A stretch of DNA of 64,000 bases. Source: Nemertoderma westbladi (lineage: Eukaryota > Xenacoelomorpha > Nemertodermatida > Nemertodermatidae). The notes beneath the pieces are model-generated. The model was not told the origin of the DNA. It was given only the letters and a program-made list of their open reading frames with translations, and made no database searches. Made by a program: the position numbers and the translations under genes. The stretch covers positions 27,922 to 91,921 of the forward strand of contig JAUCBJ010000367.1 in assembly GCA_032718475.1 (NCBI GenBank), written 5' to 3'. Numbering within the stretch: the first letter of the stretch is position 1; each line of letters starts with the position of its first letter. Below, piece after piece: positions 1 through 14,149 of this stretch.

Positions 1-3000
1 ACTAGAGATACACTCGGGAATCAGAAGACGGGAGGTAGATATTCAACTAGAGATACACTCGGGAATCGGGAGATGGGAGGTAGATATTCAACTAGAGATA
101 CACTCGGGAATCGGGAGGTAGATATTCAACTAGAGATACACTCGGGAATCAGAAGACGGGAGGTAGATATTCAACTAGAGATACACTCGGGAATCAGGAG
201 ACGGGAGGTAGATATTCAACTAGAGATACACTCGGGAATCGGGAGGTAGATATTCAACTAGAGATACACTCGGGAATCAGAAGATGGGAGGTAGATATTC
301 AACTAGAGATACACTCGGGAATCGGGAGACGGGAGGTAGATATTCAACTAGAGATACACTCGGGAATCGGGAGATGGGAGGTAGATATTCAACTAGAGAT
401 ACACTCGGGAATCGGGAGACGGGAGGTAGATATTCAACTAGAGATACACTCGGGAATCGGGAGGTAGATATTCAACTAGAGATACACTCGGGAATCAGAA
501 GACGGGAGGTAGATATTCAACTAGAGATACACTCGGGAATCGGGAGACGGGAGGTAGATATTCAACTAGAGATACACTCGGGAATCAGAAGACGGGAGGT
601 AGATATTCAACTAGCGATACACTCGGGAATCGGGAGACGGGAGGTAGATATTCAACTAGAGATACACTCGGGAATCGGGAGGTAGATATTCAACTAGAGA
701 TACACTCGGGAATCAGAAGACGGGAGGTAGATATTCAACTAGAGATACACTCGGGAATCGGGAGATGGGAGGTAGATATTCAACTAGAGATACACTCGGG
801 AATCGGGAGGTAGATATTCAACTAGCGATACACTCGGGAATCGGGAGATGGGAGGTATATATTCAACTAGAGATACACTCGGGAATTGGGAGATGGGAGG
901 TAGATATTCAACTAGAGATACACTCGGGAATCGAGAGATGGGAGGTAGATATTCAACTAGAGATACACTCGGGAGATGGGAGGTAGATATTCAACTAGCG
1001 ATACACTCGGGAATCGGGAGATGGGAGGTATATATTCAACTAGAGATACACTCGGGAATCAGAAGACGGGAGGTAGATATTCAACTAGAGATACACTCGG
1101 GAATCGGGAGATGGGAGGTAGATATTCAACTAGAGATACACTCGGGAATCGGGAGATGGGAGGTAGATATTCAACTAGAGATACACTCGGGAATCGGGAG
1201 ACGGGAGGTAGATATTCAACTATAGATACACTCGGGAGATGGGAGGTAGATATTCAACTAGAGATACACTCGGGAATCGGGAGATGGGAGGTATATATTC
1301 AACTAGAGATACACTCGGGAATCAGAAGACGGGAGGTAGATATTCAACTAGAGATACACTCGGGAATCGGGAGATGGGAGGTATATATTCAACTAGAGAT
1401 ACACTCGGGAATCGGGAGACGGGAGGTAGATATTCAACTAGAGATACACTCGGGAGATGGGAGGTAGATATTCAACTAGAGATACACTCGGGAATCGGGA
1501 GATGGGAGGTAGATATTCAACTAGAGATACACTCGGGAGATGGGAGGTAGATATTCAACTAGAGATACACTCGGGAATCGGGAGACGGGAGGTAGATATT
1601 CAACTAGAGATACACTCGGGAGATGGGAGGTAGATATTCAACTAGAGATACACTCGGGAATCGGGAGATGGGAGGTATATATTCAACTAGAGATACACTC
1701 GGGAATCGGGAGATGGGAGGTAGATATTCAACTAGAGATACACTCGGGAGACGGGAGGTAGATATTTAACTAGAGATACACTCGGGAATCGGGAGATAGG
1801 AGGTAGATATTCAACTAGAGATACACTCGGGAATCGGGAGACGGGAGGTAGATATTCAACTAGAGATACACTCGGGAGATGGGAGGTAGATATTCAACTA
1901 GAGATACACTCGGGAATCGGGAGATGGGAGGTAGATATTCAACTAGAGATACACTCGGGAGATGGGAGGTAGATATTCAACTAGAGATACACTCGGGAAT
2001 CGGGAGACGGGAGGTAGATATTCAACTAGAGATACACTCGGGAGATGGGAGGTAGATATTCAACTAGAGATACACTCGGGAATCGGGAGATGGGAGGTAT
2101 ATATTCAACTAGAGATACACTCGGGAATCGGGAGATGGGAGGTAGATATTCAACTAGAGATACACTCGGGAGACGGGAGGTAGATATTTAACTAGAGATA
2201 CACTCGGGAATCGGGAGATAGGAGGTATATATTCAACTAGAGATACACTCGGGAGACGGGAGGTAGATATTTAACTAGAGATACACTCGGGAATCGGGAG
2301 ATGGGAGGTAGATATTCAACTAGAGATACACTCGGGAATCGGGAGATAGGAGGTATATATTCAACTAGAGATACACTCGGGAGACGGGAGGTAGATATTC
2401 AACTAGAGATACACTCGGGAATCGGGAGATAGGAGGTATATATTCAACTAGAGATACACTCGGGAGATGGGAGGTATATATTCAACTAGAGATACACTCG
2501 GGAGATGGGAGGTAGATATTCAACTAGAGATACACTCGGGAATCGGGAGATAGGAGGTAGATATTCAACTAGAGATACACTCGGGAATCGGGAGATGGGA
2601 GGTAGATATTCAACTAGAGATACACTCGGGAATCGGGAGGTAGATATTCAACTAGAGATACACTCGGGAATCGGGAGATGGGAGGTAGATATTCAACTAG
2701 AGATACACTCGGGAATCGGGAGAGGGGAGGTAGATATACAACTAGAGATACACTTCGGGAATCGGGAGATGGGAGGTAGATATTCAACTAGAGATACACT
2801 CGGGAATTGGGAGACGGGAGGTAGATATTCAACTAGAGATACACTCGGGAATCGGGAGGTAGATATTCAACTAGAGATACACTCGGGAGATGGGAGGTAG
2901 ATATACAACTAGAGATACACTCGGGAATCGGGAGATGGGAGGTAGATATTCAACTAGAGATACACTCGGGAATTGGGAGATGGGAGGTAGATATTCAACT

Positions 3001-6000
3001 AGAGATACACTCGGGAATCGGGAGATGGGAGGTAGATATACAACTAGAGATACACTCGGGAATCGGGAGATGGGAGGTAGATATTCAACTAGAGATACAC
3101 TCGGGAATTGGGAGACGGGAGGTAGATATTCAACTAGAGATACACTCGGGAATCGGGAGATGGGAGGTAGATATTCAACTAGAGATACAGTCCGGAATCG
3201 GGAGGTAGATATTCAACTAGAGATACAGTCGGGAATCGGGAGGTAGATATTCAACTAGAGATACACTCGGGAATCGGGAGGTAGATATTCAACTAGAGAT
3301 ACACTCGGGAATCGGGAGACGGGAGGTAGATATTCAACTAGAGATACACTCGGGAATCGGGAGATGGGAGGTAGATATTCAACTAGAGATACACTCGGGA
3401 GACGGGAGACGGGTGGTAGATATTCAACTAGAGATACACTCGGGAATCGGGAGATGGGAGGTAGATATTCAACTAGAGATACACTCGGGAGATGGGAGAC
3501 GGGAGGTAGATACTCAACTAGAGATACACTCGGGAATCGGGAGACGGGAGGTAGATATTCAACTAGAGATACACTCGGGAGATGGGAGGTGGGAGGTAGA
3601 TATTCAACTAGAGATACACTCGGGAATCAGAAGACGGGAGGTAGATATTCAACTAGAGATACACTCGGGAATCGGGAGATGGGAGGTAGATATTCAACTA
3701 GAGATACACTCGGGAATCGGGAGGTAGATATTCAACTAGAGATACACTCGGGAATCAGAAGACGGGAGGTAGATATTCAACTAGAGATACACTCGGGAAT
3801 CAGGAGACGGGAGGTAGATATTCAACTAGAGATACACTCGGGAATCGGGAGGTAGATATTCAACTAGAGATACACTCGGGAATCAGAAGATGGGAGGTAG
3901 ATATTCAACTAGAGATACACTCGGGAATCGGGAGACGGGAGGTAGATATTCAACTAGAGATACACTCGGGAATCGGGAGATGGGAGGTAGATATTCAACT
4001 AGAGATACACTCGGGAATCGGGAGACGGGAGGTAGATATTCAACTAGAGATACATTCGGGAATCGGGAGGTAGATATTCAACTAGAGATACACTCGGGAA
4101 TCAGAAGACGGGAGGTAGATATTCAACTAGAGATACACTCGGTAATCGGGAGACGGGAGGTAGATATTCAACTAGAGATACACTCGGGAATCAGAAGACG
4201 GGAGGTAGATATTCAACTAGCGATACACTCGGGAGACGGGAGGTAGATATTCAACTAGAGATACACTCGGGAATCGGGAGGTAGATATTCAACTAGAGAT
4301 ACACTCGGGAGACGGGAGATACACTCGGGAATCGGGAGATGGGAGGTAGATATTCAACTAGAGATGCACTCGGGAATCGGGAGGTAGATATTCAACTAGA
4401 GATACACTCGGGAGACGGGAGATGGGAGGTAGATATTCAACTAGAGATACACTCGGGAATCGGGAGATGGGGGGTAGATATTCAACTAGAGATACACTCG
4501 GGAATCGGGAGATGGGAGGTAGATATTCAACTAGAGATACACTCGGGAATCAGGAGACGGGAGGTAGATATTCAACTAGAGATACACTCAGGAATCGGGA
4601 GATGGGAGGTAGATATTCAACTAGACTCGGGATACACTCGGGAGACGGGAGGTAGATATTCAACTAGAGATACACTCGGGAATCGGGAGAAGGGAGGTAG
4701 ATATTCAACTAGAGATACACTCGGGAGATGGGAGGTAGATATTCAACTAGAGATACACTCGGGAATCGGGACACGGGAGGTAGATATTCAACTAGAGATA
4801 CACTCGGGAGACGGGAGATGGGAGGTAGATATTCAACTAGAGATACACTCGGAATCAGGAGACGGGAGGTAGATATTCAACTAGAGATACAGTCGGGAAT
4901 CGGGAGGTAGATATTCAACTAGAGATACACTCGGGAGACGGGAGATGGGAGGTAGATATTCAACTAGAGATACACTCGGGAATCGGGACACGGGAGGTAG
5001 ATATTCAACTAAAGATACACTCGGGAGACGGGAGGTAGATATTCAACTAGAGATACACTCGGGAATCGGGAGATGGGAGGTAGATATTCAACTAGAGATG
5101 CACTCGGGATACGGGAGGTAGATATTCAACTAGAGATACACTCGGGAGACGGGAGGTAGATATTCAACTAGAGGTACACTCGGGAGACGGGAGGTAGATA
5201 TTCAACTAGAGATACACTCGGGAATCGGGAGACGGGAGGTAGATATTCAACTAGAGATACAGTCGGGAATCGGGAGGTAGATATTCAACTAGAGATACAC
5301 TCGGGAATCGGGAGATGGGAGGTAGATATTCAACTAGAGATACACTCGGGAGACGGGAGATGGGAGGTAGATATTCAACTAGAGATACACTCGGGAGACG
5401 GGAGATGGGAGGTAGATATTCAACTAGAGATACACTCGGGACACGGGAGGTAGATATTCAACTAGAGATACACTCGGGAATCGGGAGATGGGAGGTAGAT
5501 ATTCAACTAGAGATACACTCGGGAGATGGGAGGTAGATATTCAACTAGAGATACAGTCGGGAGACGGGAGGTAGATATTCAACTAGAGATACACTCGGGA
5601 GATGGGAGGTAGATATTCAACTAGAGATACACTCGGGAATCGGGAGATGGGAGGTAGATATTCAACTAGAGATACACTCGGGAATCGGGAGATGGGAGGT
5701 AGATATTCAACTAGAGATACACTCGGGAGACGGGAGGTAGATATTCAACTAGAGATACACTCGGGAATCGGGAGACGGGAGGTAGATATTCAACTAGAGA
5801 TACACTCGGGAGACGGGAGGTAGATATTCAACTAGAGATACACTCGGGAATCGGGAGACGGGAGGTAGATATTCAACTAGAGATACACTCGGGAATCGGG
5901 AGATGGGAGGTAGATATTCAACTAGAGATACACTCGGGAATCGGGAGATGGGAGGTAGATATTCAACTAGAGATACAGTCCGGAATCGGGAGGTAGATAT

Positions 6001-6479
6001 TCAACTAGAGATACAGTCGGGAATCGGGAGGTATATATTCAACTAGAGATACACTCGGGAGATGGGAGGTATATATTCAACTAGAGATACACTCGGGAAT
6101 CAGAAGACGGGGGGTAGATATTCAACTAGAGATACACTCGGGAATCGGGAGATGGGAGGTATATATTCAACTAGAGATACACTCGGGAGATGGGAGGTAT
6201 ATATTCAACTAGAGATACACTCGGGAATCAGAAGACGGGGGGTAGATATTCAACTAGAGATACACTCGGGAATCGGGAGACGGGAGGTAGATATTCCACT
6301 AGAGATACACTCGGGAGATGGGAGGTATATATTCAACTAGAGATACACTCGGGAATCGGGAGATGGGAGGTATATATTCAACTAGAGATACACTCGGGAA
6401 TCGGGACACGGGAGGTAGATAATCAACTAGAGATACACTCGGGAATCGGGAGATGGGAGGTAGATATTCAACTAGAGAT

Positions 6480-9400
6480 ACACTCGGGAATCGGGAGATG
6501 GGAGGTAGATATTCAACTAGAGATACACTCGGGAGATGGGAGGTAGATATTCAACTAGAGATACAGTCCGGAATCGGGAGGTAGATATTCAACTAGAGAT
6601 ACAGTCGGGAATCGGGAGGTAGATATTCAACTAGAGATACACTCGGGAATCGGGAGGTAGATATTCAACTAGAGATACACTCGGGAATCGGGAGATGGGA
6701 GGTAGATATTCAACTAGAGATACACTCGGGAATCGGGAGATGGGAGGTAGATATTCAACTAGAGATACACTCGGGAATCGTGAGATGGGAGGTAGATATT
6801 CAACTAGAGATACACTCGGGAGACGGGAGGTCGATATTCAACTAGAGATACAGTCCGGAATCGGGCGGTAGATATTCAACTAGAGATACACTCGGGAGAT
6901 GGGAGGTCGATATTCAACTAGAGATACAGTCCGGAATCGGGAGGTAGATATTCAACTAGAGATACACTCGGGAGATGGGAGGTCGATATTCAACTAGAGA
7001 TACAGTCCGGAATCGGGAGGTAGATATTCAACTAGAGATACAGTCGGGAATCGGGAGGTAGATATTCAACTAGAGATACACTCGGGAATCGGGAGGTAGA
7101 TATTCAACTAGAGATACACTCGGGAATCGGGAGACGGGAGGTAGATATTCAACTAGAGATACACTCGGGAATCGGGAGATGGGAGGTAGATATTCAACTA
7201 GAGATACACTCGGGAGACGGGAGACTGGTGGTATATATTCAACTAGAGATACACTCGGGAATCGGGAGATGGGAGGTAGATATTCAACTAGAGATACACT
7301 CGGGAGATGGGAGACGGGAGGTAGATATTCAACTAGAGATACACTCGGGAATCGGGAGACGGGAGGTAGATATTCAACTAGAGATACACTCGGGAGATGG
7401 GAGGTGGGAGGTAGATATTCAACTAGAGATACACTCGGGAATCAGAAGACGGGAGGTAGATATTCAACTAGAGATACACTCGGGAATCGGGAGATGGGAG
7501 GTAGATATTCAACTAGAGATACACTCGGGAATCGGGAGGTAGATATTCAACTAGAGATACACTCGGGAATCAGAAGACGGGAGGTAGATATTCAACTAGA
7601 GATACACTCGGGAATCAGGAGACGGGAGGTAGATATTCAACTAGAGATACACTCGGGAATCGGGAGGTAGATATTCAACTAGAGATACACTCGGGAATCA
7701 GAAGATGGGAGGTAGATATTCAACTAGAGATACACTCGGGAATCGGGAGACGGGAGGTAGATATTCAACTAGAGATACACTCGGGAATCGGGAGATGGGA
7801 GGTAGATATTCAACTAGAGATACACTCGGGAATCGGGAGACGGGAGGTAGATATTCAACTAGAGATACACTCGGGAATCGGGAGGTAGATATTCAACTAG
7901 AGATACACTCGGGAATCAGAAGACGGGAGGTAGATATTCAACTAGAGATACACTCGGGAATCGGGAGACGGGAGGTAGATATTCAACTAGAGATACACTC
8001 GGGAATCAGAAGACGGGAGGTAGATATTCAACTAGCGATACACTCGGGAATCGGGAGACGGGAGGTAGATATTCAACTAGAGATACACTCGGGAATCGGG
8101 AGGTAGATATTCAACTAGAGATACACTCGGGAATCAGAAGACGGGAGGTAGATATTCAACTAGAGATACACTCGGGAATCGGGAGATGGGAGGTAGATAT
8201 TCAACTAGAGATACACTCGGGAATCGGGAGGTAGATATTCAACTAGCGATACACTCGGGAATCGGGAGATGGGAGGTATATATTCAACTAGAGATACACT
8301 CGGGAATTGGGAGATGGGAGGTAGATATTCAACTAGAGATACACTCGGGAATCGAGAGATGGGAGGTAGATATTCAACTAGAGATACACTCGGGAGATGG
8401 GAGGTAGATATTCAACTAGCGATACACTCGGGAATCGGGAGATGGGAGGTATATATTCAACTAGAGATACACTCGGGAATCAGAAGACGGGAGGTAGATA
8501 TTCAACTAGAGATACACTCGGGAATCGGGAGATGGGAGGTAGATATTCAACTAGAGATACACTCGGGAATCGGGAGATGGGAGGTAGATATTCAACTAGA
8601 GATACACTCGGGAATCGGGAGACGGGAGGTAGATATTCAACTATAGATACACTCGGGAGATGGGAGGTAGATATTCAACTAGAGATACACTCGGGAATCG
8701 GGAGATGGGAGGTATATATTCAACTAGAGATACACTCGGGAATCAGAAGACGGGAGGTAGATATTCAACTAGAGATACACTCGGGAATCGGGAGATGGGA
8801 GGTATATATTCAACTAGAGATACACTCGGGAATCGGGAGACGGGAGGTAGATATTCAACTAGAGATACACTCGGGAATCGGGAGATGGGAGGTAGATATT
8901 CAACTAGAGATACACTCGGGAGATGGGAGGTAGATATTCAACTAGAGATACAGTCCGGAATCGGGAGGTAGATATTCAACTAGAGATACAGTCGGGAATC
9001 GGGAGGTAGATATTCAACTAGAGATACACTCGGGAATCGGGAGGTAGATATTCAACTAGAGATACACTCGGGAATCGGGAGATGGGAGGTAGATATTCAA
9101 CTAGAGATACACTCGGGAATCGGGAGATGGGAGGTAGATATTCAACTAGAGATACACTCGGGAATCGTGAGATGGGAGGTAGATATTCAACTAGAGATAC
9201 ACTCGGGAGACGGGAGGTCGATATTCAACTAGAGATACAGTCCGGAATCGGGAGGTAGATATTCAACTAGAGATACACTCGGGAGATGGGAGGTCGATAT
9301 TCAACTAGAGATACAGTCCGGAATCGGGAGGTAGATATTCAACTAGAGATACACTCGGGAGATGGGAGGTCGATATTCAACTAGAGATACAGTCCGGAAT

Positions 9401-10990
9401 CGGGAGGTAGATATTCAACTAGAGATACAGTCGGGAATCGGGAGGTAGATATTCAACTAGAGATACACTCGGGAATCGGGAGGTAGATATTCAACTAGAG
9501 ATACACTCGGGAATCGGGAGACGGGAGGTAGATATTCAACTAGAGATACACTCGGGAATCGGGAGATGGGAGGTAGATATTCAACTAGAGATACACTCGG
9601 GAGACGGGAGACTGGTGGTATATATTCAACTAGAGATACACTCGGGAATCGGGAGATGGGAGGTAGATATTCAACTAGAGATACACTCGGGAGATGGGAG
9701 ACGGGAGGTAGATATTCAACTAGAGATACACTCGGGAATCGGGAGACGGGAGGTAGATATTCAACTAGAGATACACTCGGGAGATGGGAGGTGGGAGGTA
9801 GATATTCAACTAGAGATACACTCGGGAATCAGAAGACGGGAGGTAGATATTCAACTAGAGATACACTCGGGAATCGGGAGATGGGAGGTAGATATTCAAC
9901 TAGAGATACACTCGGGAATCGGGAGGTAGATATTCAACTAGAGATACACTCGGGAATCAGAAGACGGGAGGTAGATATTCAACTAGAGATACACTCGGGA
10001 ATCAGGAGACGGGAGGTAGATATTCAACTAGAGATACACTCGGGAATCTGGAGGTAGATATTCAACTAGAGATACACTCGGGAATCAGAAGATGGGAGGT
10101 AGATATTCAACTAGAGATACACTCGGGAATCGGGAGACGGGAGGTAGATATTCAACTAGAGATACACTCGGGAATCGGGAGATGGGAGGTAGATATTCAA
10201 CTAGAGATACACTCGGGAATCGGGAGACGGGAGGTAGATATTCAACTAGAGATACACTCGGGAATCGGGAGGTAGATATTCAACTAGAGATACACTCGGG
10301 AATCAGAAGACGGGAGGTAGATATTCAACTAGAGATACACTCGGGAATCGGGAGACGGGAGGTAGATATTCAACTAGAGATACACTCGGGAATCAGAAGA
10401 CGGGAGGTAGATATTCAACTAGCGATACACTCGGGAATCGGGAGACGGGAGGTAGATATTCAACTAGAGATACACTCGGGAATCGGGAGGTAGATATTCA
10501 ACTAGAGATACACTCGGGAATCAGAAGACGGGAGGTAGATATTCAACTAGAGATACACTCGGGAATCGGGAGATGGGAGGTAGATATTCAACTAGAGATA
10601 CACTCGGGAATCGGGAGGTAGATATTCAACTAGCGATACACTCGGGAATCGGGAGATGGGAGGTATATATTCAACTAGAGATACACTCGGGAATTGGGAG
10701 ATGGGAGGTAGATATTCAACTAGAGATACACTCGGGAATCGAGAGATGGGAGGTAGATATTCAACTAGAGATACACTCGGGAGATGGGAGGTAGATATTC
10801 AACTAGCGATACACTCGGGAATCGGGAGATGGGAGGTATATATTCAACTAGAGATACACTCGGGAATCAGAAGACGGGAGGTAGATATTCAACTAGAGAT
10901 ACACTCGGGAATCGGGAGATGGGAGGTAGATATTCAACTAGAGATACACTCGGGAATCGGGAGATGGGAGGTAGATATTCAACTAGAGAT
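6480..10990 (+). repeat. Kilobase-scale tandem duplication inside the satellite
   Basis: About 2.1 kb from roughly 6480 to 8600 recurs at roughly 8870 to 10990, offset by exactly 2387 bp. Rare variants line up at this spacing: the cagtccg variants at 6564 and 8951, the actggtggta variant near 7225 and 9612, and the same order of 38- and 45-bp units. Part of the block also matches 1 to about 1450 (offset 7421) and about 3240 to 4250 (offset 3815). Borders are approximate because each copy merges into ordinary units. Confidence 0.85.
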
Positions 10991-11227
10991 ACACTCGGGA
11001 ATCGGGAGATGGGAGGTAGATATTCAACTAGAGATACACTCGGGAATCGGGAGATGGGAGGTAGATATTCAACTAGAGATACACTCGGGAATTGGGAGAA
11101 GGGAGGTAGATATTCAACTAGAGATGCACTCGGGAATTGGGAGAAGGGAGGTAGATATTCAACTAGAGATGCACTCGGGAGACGGGAGGTAGATATTCAA
11201 CTAGAGATACACTCGGGAATCGGGAGA

Positions 11228-13520
11228 TGGGAGGTAGATATTCAACTAGACTCGGGATACACTCGGGAGACGGGAGGTAGATATTCAACTAGAGATACAC
11301 TCGGGAATCAGAAGACGGGAGGTAGATATTCAACTAGAGATACACTCGGGAATCGGGAGATGGGAGGTAGATATTCAACTAGAGATACACTCGGGAATCG
11401 GGAGATGGGAGATAGATATTCAACTAGACTCGGGATACACTCGGGAGACGGGAGGTAGATATTCAACTAGAGATACACTCGGGAATCGGGAGATGGGAGG
11501 TAGATATTCAACTAGAGATACACTCGGGAGACGGGAGACGGGAGGTAGATATTCAACTAGAGATACACTCGGGAATCGGGAGATGGGAGATAGATATTCA
11601 ACTAGACTCGGGATACACTCGGGAGACGGGAGGTATATATTCAACTAGAGATACACTCGGGAATTGGGAGAAGGGAGGTAGATATTCAACTAGAGATACA
11701 CTCGGGAATCGGGAGATGGGAGGTAGATATTCAACTAGAGATACACTCGGGAATCGGGAGATGGGAGGTAGATATTCAACTAGAGATACAGTCGGGAATC
11801 GGGAGGTAGATATTCAACTAGAGATACACTCGGGAATCGGGAGATGGGAGATAGATATTCAACTAGACTCGGGATACACTCGGGAGACGGGAGGTAGATA
11901 TTCAACTAGAGATACACTCGGGAATCGGGAGATGGGAGGTAGATATTCAACTAGAGATACACTCGGGAATCGGGAGATGGGAGGTAGATATTCAACTAGA
12001 GATACACTCGGGAATCGGGAGATGGGAGGTAGATATTCAACTAGAGATACACTCGGGAATCGGGAGATGGGAGGTAGATATTCAACTAGAGATACACTCG
12101 GGAATCGGGAGATGGGAGGTAGATATTCAACTAGAGATACACTCGGGAATTGGGAGAAGGGAGGTAGATATTCAACTAGAGATGCACTCGGGAATCGGGA
12201 GATGGGAGGTAGATATTCAACTAGAGATACACTCGGGAATTGGGAGATAGGAGGTAGATATTCAACTAGAGATACACTCGGGAATTGGGAGATGGGAGGT
12301 AGATATTCAACTAGAGATACACTCGGGAGACGGGAGGTAGATATTCAACTAGAGATACACTCGGGAATCGGGAGATGGGAGATAGATATTCAACTAGACT
12401 CGGGATACACTCGGGAGACGGGAGGTAGATATTCAACTAGAGATACACTCGGGAATCGGGAGATGGGAGGTAGATATTCAACTAGAGATACACTCGGGAG
12501 ACGGGAGGTAGATATTCAACTAGAGATACACTCGGGAATCGGGAGATGGGAGATAGATATTCAACTAGACTCGGGATACACTCGGGAGACGGGAGGTAGA
12601 TATTCAACTAGAGATACACTCGGGAATCGGGAGATGGGAGGTAGATATTCAACTAGAGATACACTCGGGAATCGGGAGATGGGAGGTAGATATTCAACTA
12701 GAGATACACTCGGGAATCGGGAGATGGGAGGTATATATTCAACTAGAGATACACTCGGGAGACGGGAGGTAGATATTCAACTAGAGATACACTCGGGAAT
12801 CGGGAGATGGGAGGTAGATATTCAACTAGAGATACACTCGGGAATCGGGAGATGGGAGGTAGATATTCAACTAGAGATACACTCGGGAATCGGGAGATGG
12901 GAGGTAGATATTCAACTAGAGATGCACTCGGGAGACGGGAGATGGGAGGTAGATATTCAACTAGAGATACACTCGGGAATCGGGAGATGGGAGATAGATA
13001 TTCAACTAGAGATACACTCGGGAATCGGGAGATGGGAGGTAGATATTCAACTAGAGATACACTCGGGAATCGGGAGATGGGAGGTAGATATTCAACTAGA
13101 GATACACTCGGGAATCGGGAGATGGGAGGTAGATATTCAACTAGAGATACACTCGGGAATCGGGAGATGGGAGGTAGATATTCAACTAGAGATACACTCG
13201 GGAATCGGGAGATGGGAGGTAGATATTCAACTAGAGATGCACTCGGGAGACGGGAGATGGGAGGTAGATATTCAACTAGAGATACACTCGGGAATCGGGA
13301 GATGGGAGATAGATATTCAACTAGACTCGGGATACACTCGGGAGACGGGAGGTAGATATTCAACTAGAGATACACTCGGGAATCGGGAGATGGGAGGTAG
13401 ATATTCAACTAGAGATACACTCGGGAGACGGGAGGTAGATATTCAACTAGAGATACACTCGGGAATCGGGAGATGGGAGATAGATATTCAACTAGACTCG
13501 GGATACACTCGGGAGACGGG
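11228..13520 (+). repeat. Sub-zone with 43-bp variant units
   Basis: This zone repeatedly carries a unit whose core has a 5-bp insertion, reading actagactcgggatacact, followed by two heptads. It is usually preceded by a unit reading gagatgggagatagatat. Examples lie near 11246, 11425, 11605, 11868, 12398, 12567, 13321 and 13494. One similar unit occurs near 4620. Clustering of a rare variant points to local amplification. Confidence 0.8.
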
Positions 13521-14149
13521 AGGTAGATATTCAACTAGAGATACACTCGGGAATCGGGAGATGGGAGGTAGATATTCAACTAGAGATACACTCGGGAATC
13601 GGGAGATGGGAGGTAGATATTCAACTAGAGATACACTCGGGAATCGGGAGATGGGAGGTAGATATTCAACTAGAGATACACTCGGGAATCGGGAGATGGG
13701 AGGTAGATATTCAACTAGAGATACACTCGGGAATCGGGAGATGGGAGGTAGATATTCAACTAGAGATACACTCGGGAATCGGGAGATGGGAGGTAGATAT
13801 TCAACTAGAGATGCACTCGGGAGACGGGAGATGGGAGGTAGATATTCAACTAGAGATACACTCGGGAGACGGGAGATGGGAGGTAGATATTCAACTAGAG
13901 ATACACTCGGGAGACGGGAGACGGGAGGTAGATATTCAACTAGAGATACACTCGGGAATCGGGAGATGGGAGGTAGATATTCAACTAGAGATACACTCGG
14001 GAATCAGAAGACGGGAGGTAGATATTCAACTAGAGATACACTCGGGAATCGGGAGATGGGAGGTATATATTCAACTAGAGATACACTCGGGAATTGGGAG
14101 AAGGGAGGTAGATATTCAACTAGAGATGCACTCGGGAGACGGGAGGTAG

